Notes under the pieces: generated by a model
What the model was told of the DNA's origin: nothing
What the model saw: the letters and a program-made list of their open reading frames with translations, nothing else
Databases searched by the model: none
Translations under genes and position numbers: made by a program
Shown: in pieces, positions 63,266 through 64,000 of the stretch
Layout of the letters: every line of letters starts with the position of its first letter
How positions within the stretch are numbered: the first letter of the stretch is position 1
NCBI RefSeq assembly: GCF_036021035.1
Contig: NZ_CP107930.1
Location: 2,728,001-2,792,000 of the forward strand
Reading direction: 5' to 3'
DNA from: Kineococcus sp. NBC_00420
Lineage (GTDB): Bacteria > Actinomycetota > Actinomycetes > Actinomycetales > Kineococcaceae
Length of the DNA: 64,000 nt

Positions 63266-64000
63266 TCAGGCGGTGCGGAGTTCGGTGCGGTGGGCCGCGG
63301 CGAAGTCGGCGACGGTGACGGCGGGGCGTCCCAGCAGGTCGGGGACGTCGGTGGTGCACAGCCGGCCGTCGTCCGCACCGCGGCGCACCACGTCCACGAA
63401 CTGGTGGACGAGGCCCCTGGCCTGCCACGCGGGGGCACCGGTGGCGCGCAGCACGCCGTAGAAGAGCGGCGCAGGAACCTGGACGTAGCGCACGCGGTGC
63501 CCGAGCGCGGCGGTCAGCACGCCGGCGACCTCCGGGTAGGACAGCGGCCGGTCGCCGGTGAGCCGGTAGACCCGTCCGTCGTCCCCGGCGCCACCCTGGA
63601 CGGTGGGATCGGTGAGGACCCGGGCGCCCACGGCGGCGACGTCGAGCACGTCGATCCAGGCCGTCGCCCCGTGCCCGCTGGTCTGCGGCAGCCACCCGCG
63701 CCGGATGGCCGCCGCCTCCACGAGCAGGTTCTTCGTGAACGCACCCGGCTGCAGGCGCGTCCACGCCAGACCGCTGCGCCGCAGGTGCTCGTCGGCCAGG
63801 GCGTGGTCGCGGGCCCAGGGGATCGCCGAGCGGGGGTTGGCGTCGGAGGCGGACACCTTGACGACGTGGCGGACCCCCGCGGCGACCGCGGCGTCGATCG
63901 CGTCGCGGTTCTGCCGGAACTGCTCCAGGCCCGGGGGAGTGTTCAGGAAGACCTGGTCGCACCCGCGCATCGCGGCGCGCAGGCTGTCGGTGTCCTCGAA
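63266..64000 (-). CDS. NmrA-like NAD(P)-binding oxidoreductase (5' end outside window)
   Basis: At least 244 residues, open to the right edge, so the dinucleotide-binding N-terminus is missing. The visible part has VFLNTPPGLEQFRQNRDAID, HVVKVSASDANP, WTRLQPGAFTKNLL and YRLTGDRPLSYPEVAGVLTA, a typical order for the atypical SDR/NmrA group related to quinone oxidoreductases and redox sensors. The methionine at 63970 is internal: the preceding in-frame residues (FEDTDSLRAA) fit the family. Confidence 0.85.
   Translation of the reverse strand, partial: FEDTDSLRAAMRGCDQVFLNTPPGLEQFRQNRDAIDAAVAAGVRHVVKVSASDANPRSAIPWARDHALADEHLRRSGLAWTRLQPGAFTKNLLVEAAAIRRGWLPQTSGHGATAWIDVLDVAAVGARVLTDPTVQGGAGDDGRVYRLTGDRPLSYPEVAGVLTAALGHRVRYVQVPAPLFYGVLRATGAPAWQARGLVHQFVDVVRRGADDGRLCTTDVPDLLGRPAVTVADFAAAHRTELRTA

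Overview
This window is very GC-rich, uses many GTG starts, and opens with the gene order dnaN (3' end) - gnd - recF - DUF721/DciA - gyrB - gyrA - DUF3566 - tRNA-Ile. That is the replication-origin neighbourhood of an actinobacterium. tRNA-Ala with a DLW-39 gene, a DUF5324-like gene, a cyclophilin, a rhomboid protease, crgA, a DUF881 gene and a class E sortase further along fit the same picture. The overall mix would suit a Kineosporiales organism such as Kineococcus, but that is inference. oriC and dnaA should lie just left of base 1.

Layout. 1-8.7 kb: origin-proximal core on the + strand, with a parS-like palindrome between gyrB and gyrA. 8.7-14.2 kb: small accessory genes (VOC protein, orphan AAA+ ATPase, LMW tyrosine phosphatase, cysteine hydrolase, CGNR protein, SET-domain protein, flavin reductase), a frameshifted DUF6578-like remnant and a 10-bp tandem repeat. 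14.2-29.0 kb: an exopolysaccharide locus made of a Wzz/BY-kinase, a polyprenyl sugar-phosphate transferase, glycosyltransferases, an O-antigen-ligase/polymerase-type protein and a MurJ-like flippase. It is split by a small type VII secretion-like module flanked by two paralogous membrane proteins (18.4-22.6 kb). A second parS-like site lies inside a glycosyltransferase gene. 29.1-33.1 kb: DLW-39, tRNA-Ala, and two c-di-GMP genes. 33.1-41 kb: core cell-envelope genes, with a dense cluster of nine DnaA-box-like sequences after the rhomboid gene.

41-45 kb holds an LD-carboxypeptidase, an acetyltransferase and a SpoIIE-type phosphatase. 44.9-45.7 kb has no intact gene, but carries decayed pieces of an IS630-type transposase and a class III aminotransferase. 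45.7-54.1 kb is a self-contained glycan-utilisation locus: GH42, a lipoprotein, two ABC permeases, a divergent LacI regulator and a secreted GH43. Matching operator palindromes sit at the GH42 and GH43 promoters. 54.2-64 kb is accessory: a GRAM-like protein, a TetR/DUF3533-like pair, a TetR/SDR pair with visible operators, a phosphotransferase, a Bcr/CflA exporter, a PPOX-type flavoprotein, and an NmrA-like oxidoreductase cut by the right edge.

How the parts work together: the left end serves replication and topology (gyrase, RecF, DciA) and segregation (parS). The polysaccharide genes form a synthesis, export and length-control set, with the phosphatase as a likely partner of the tyrosine kinase. 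The glycan locus couples extracellular cleavage, uptake and intracellular hydrolysis under one repressor. No CRISPR array, rRNA gene, intact insertion sequence or prophage was seen.
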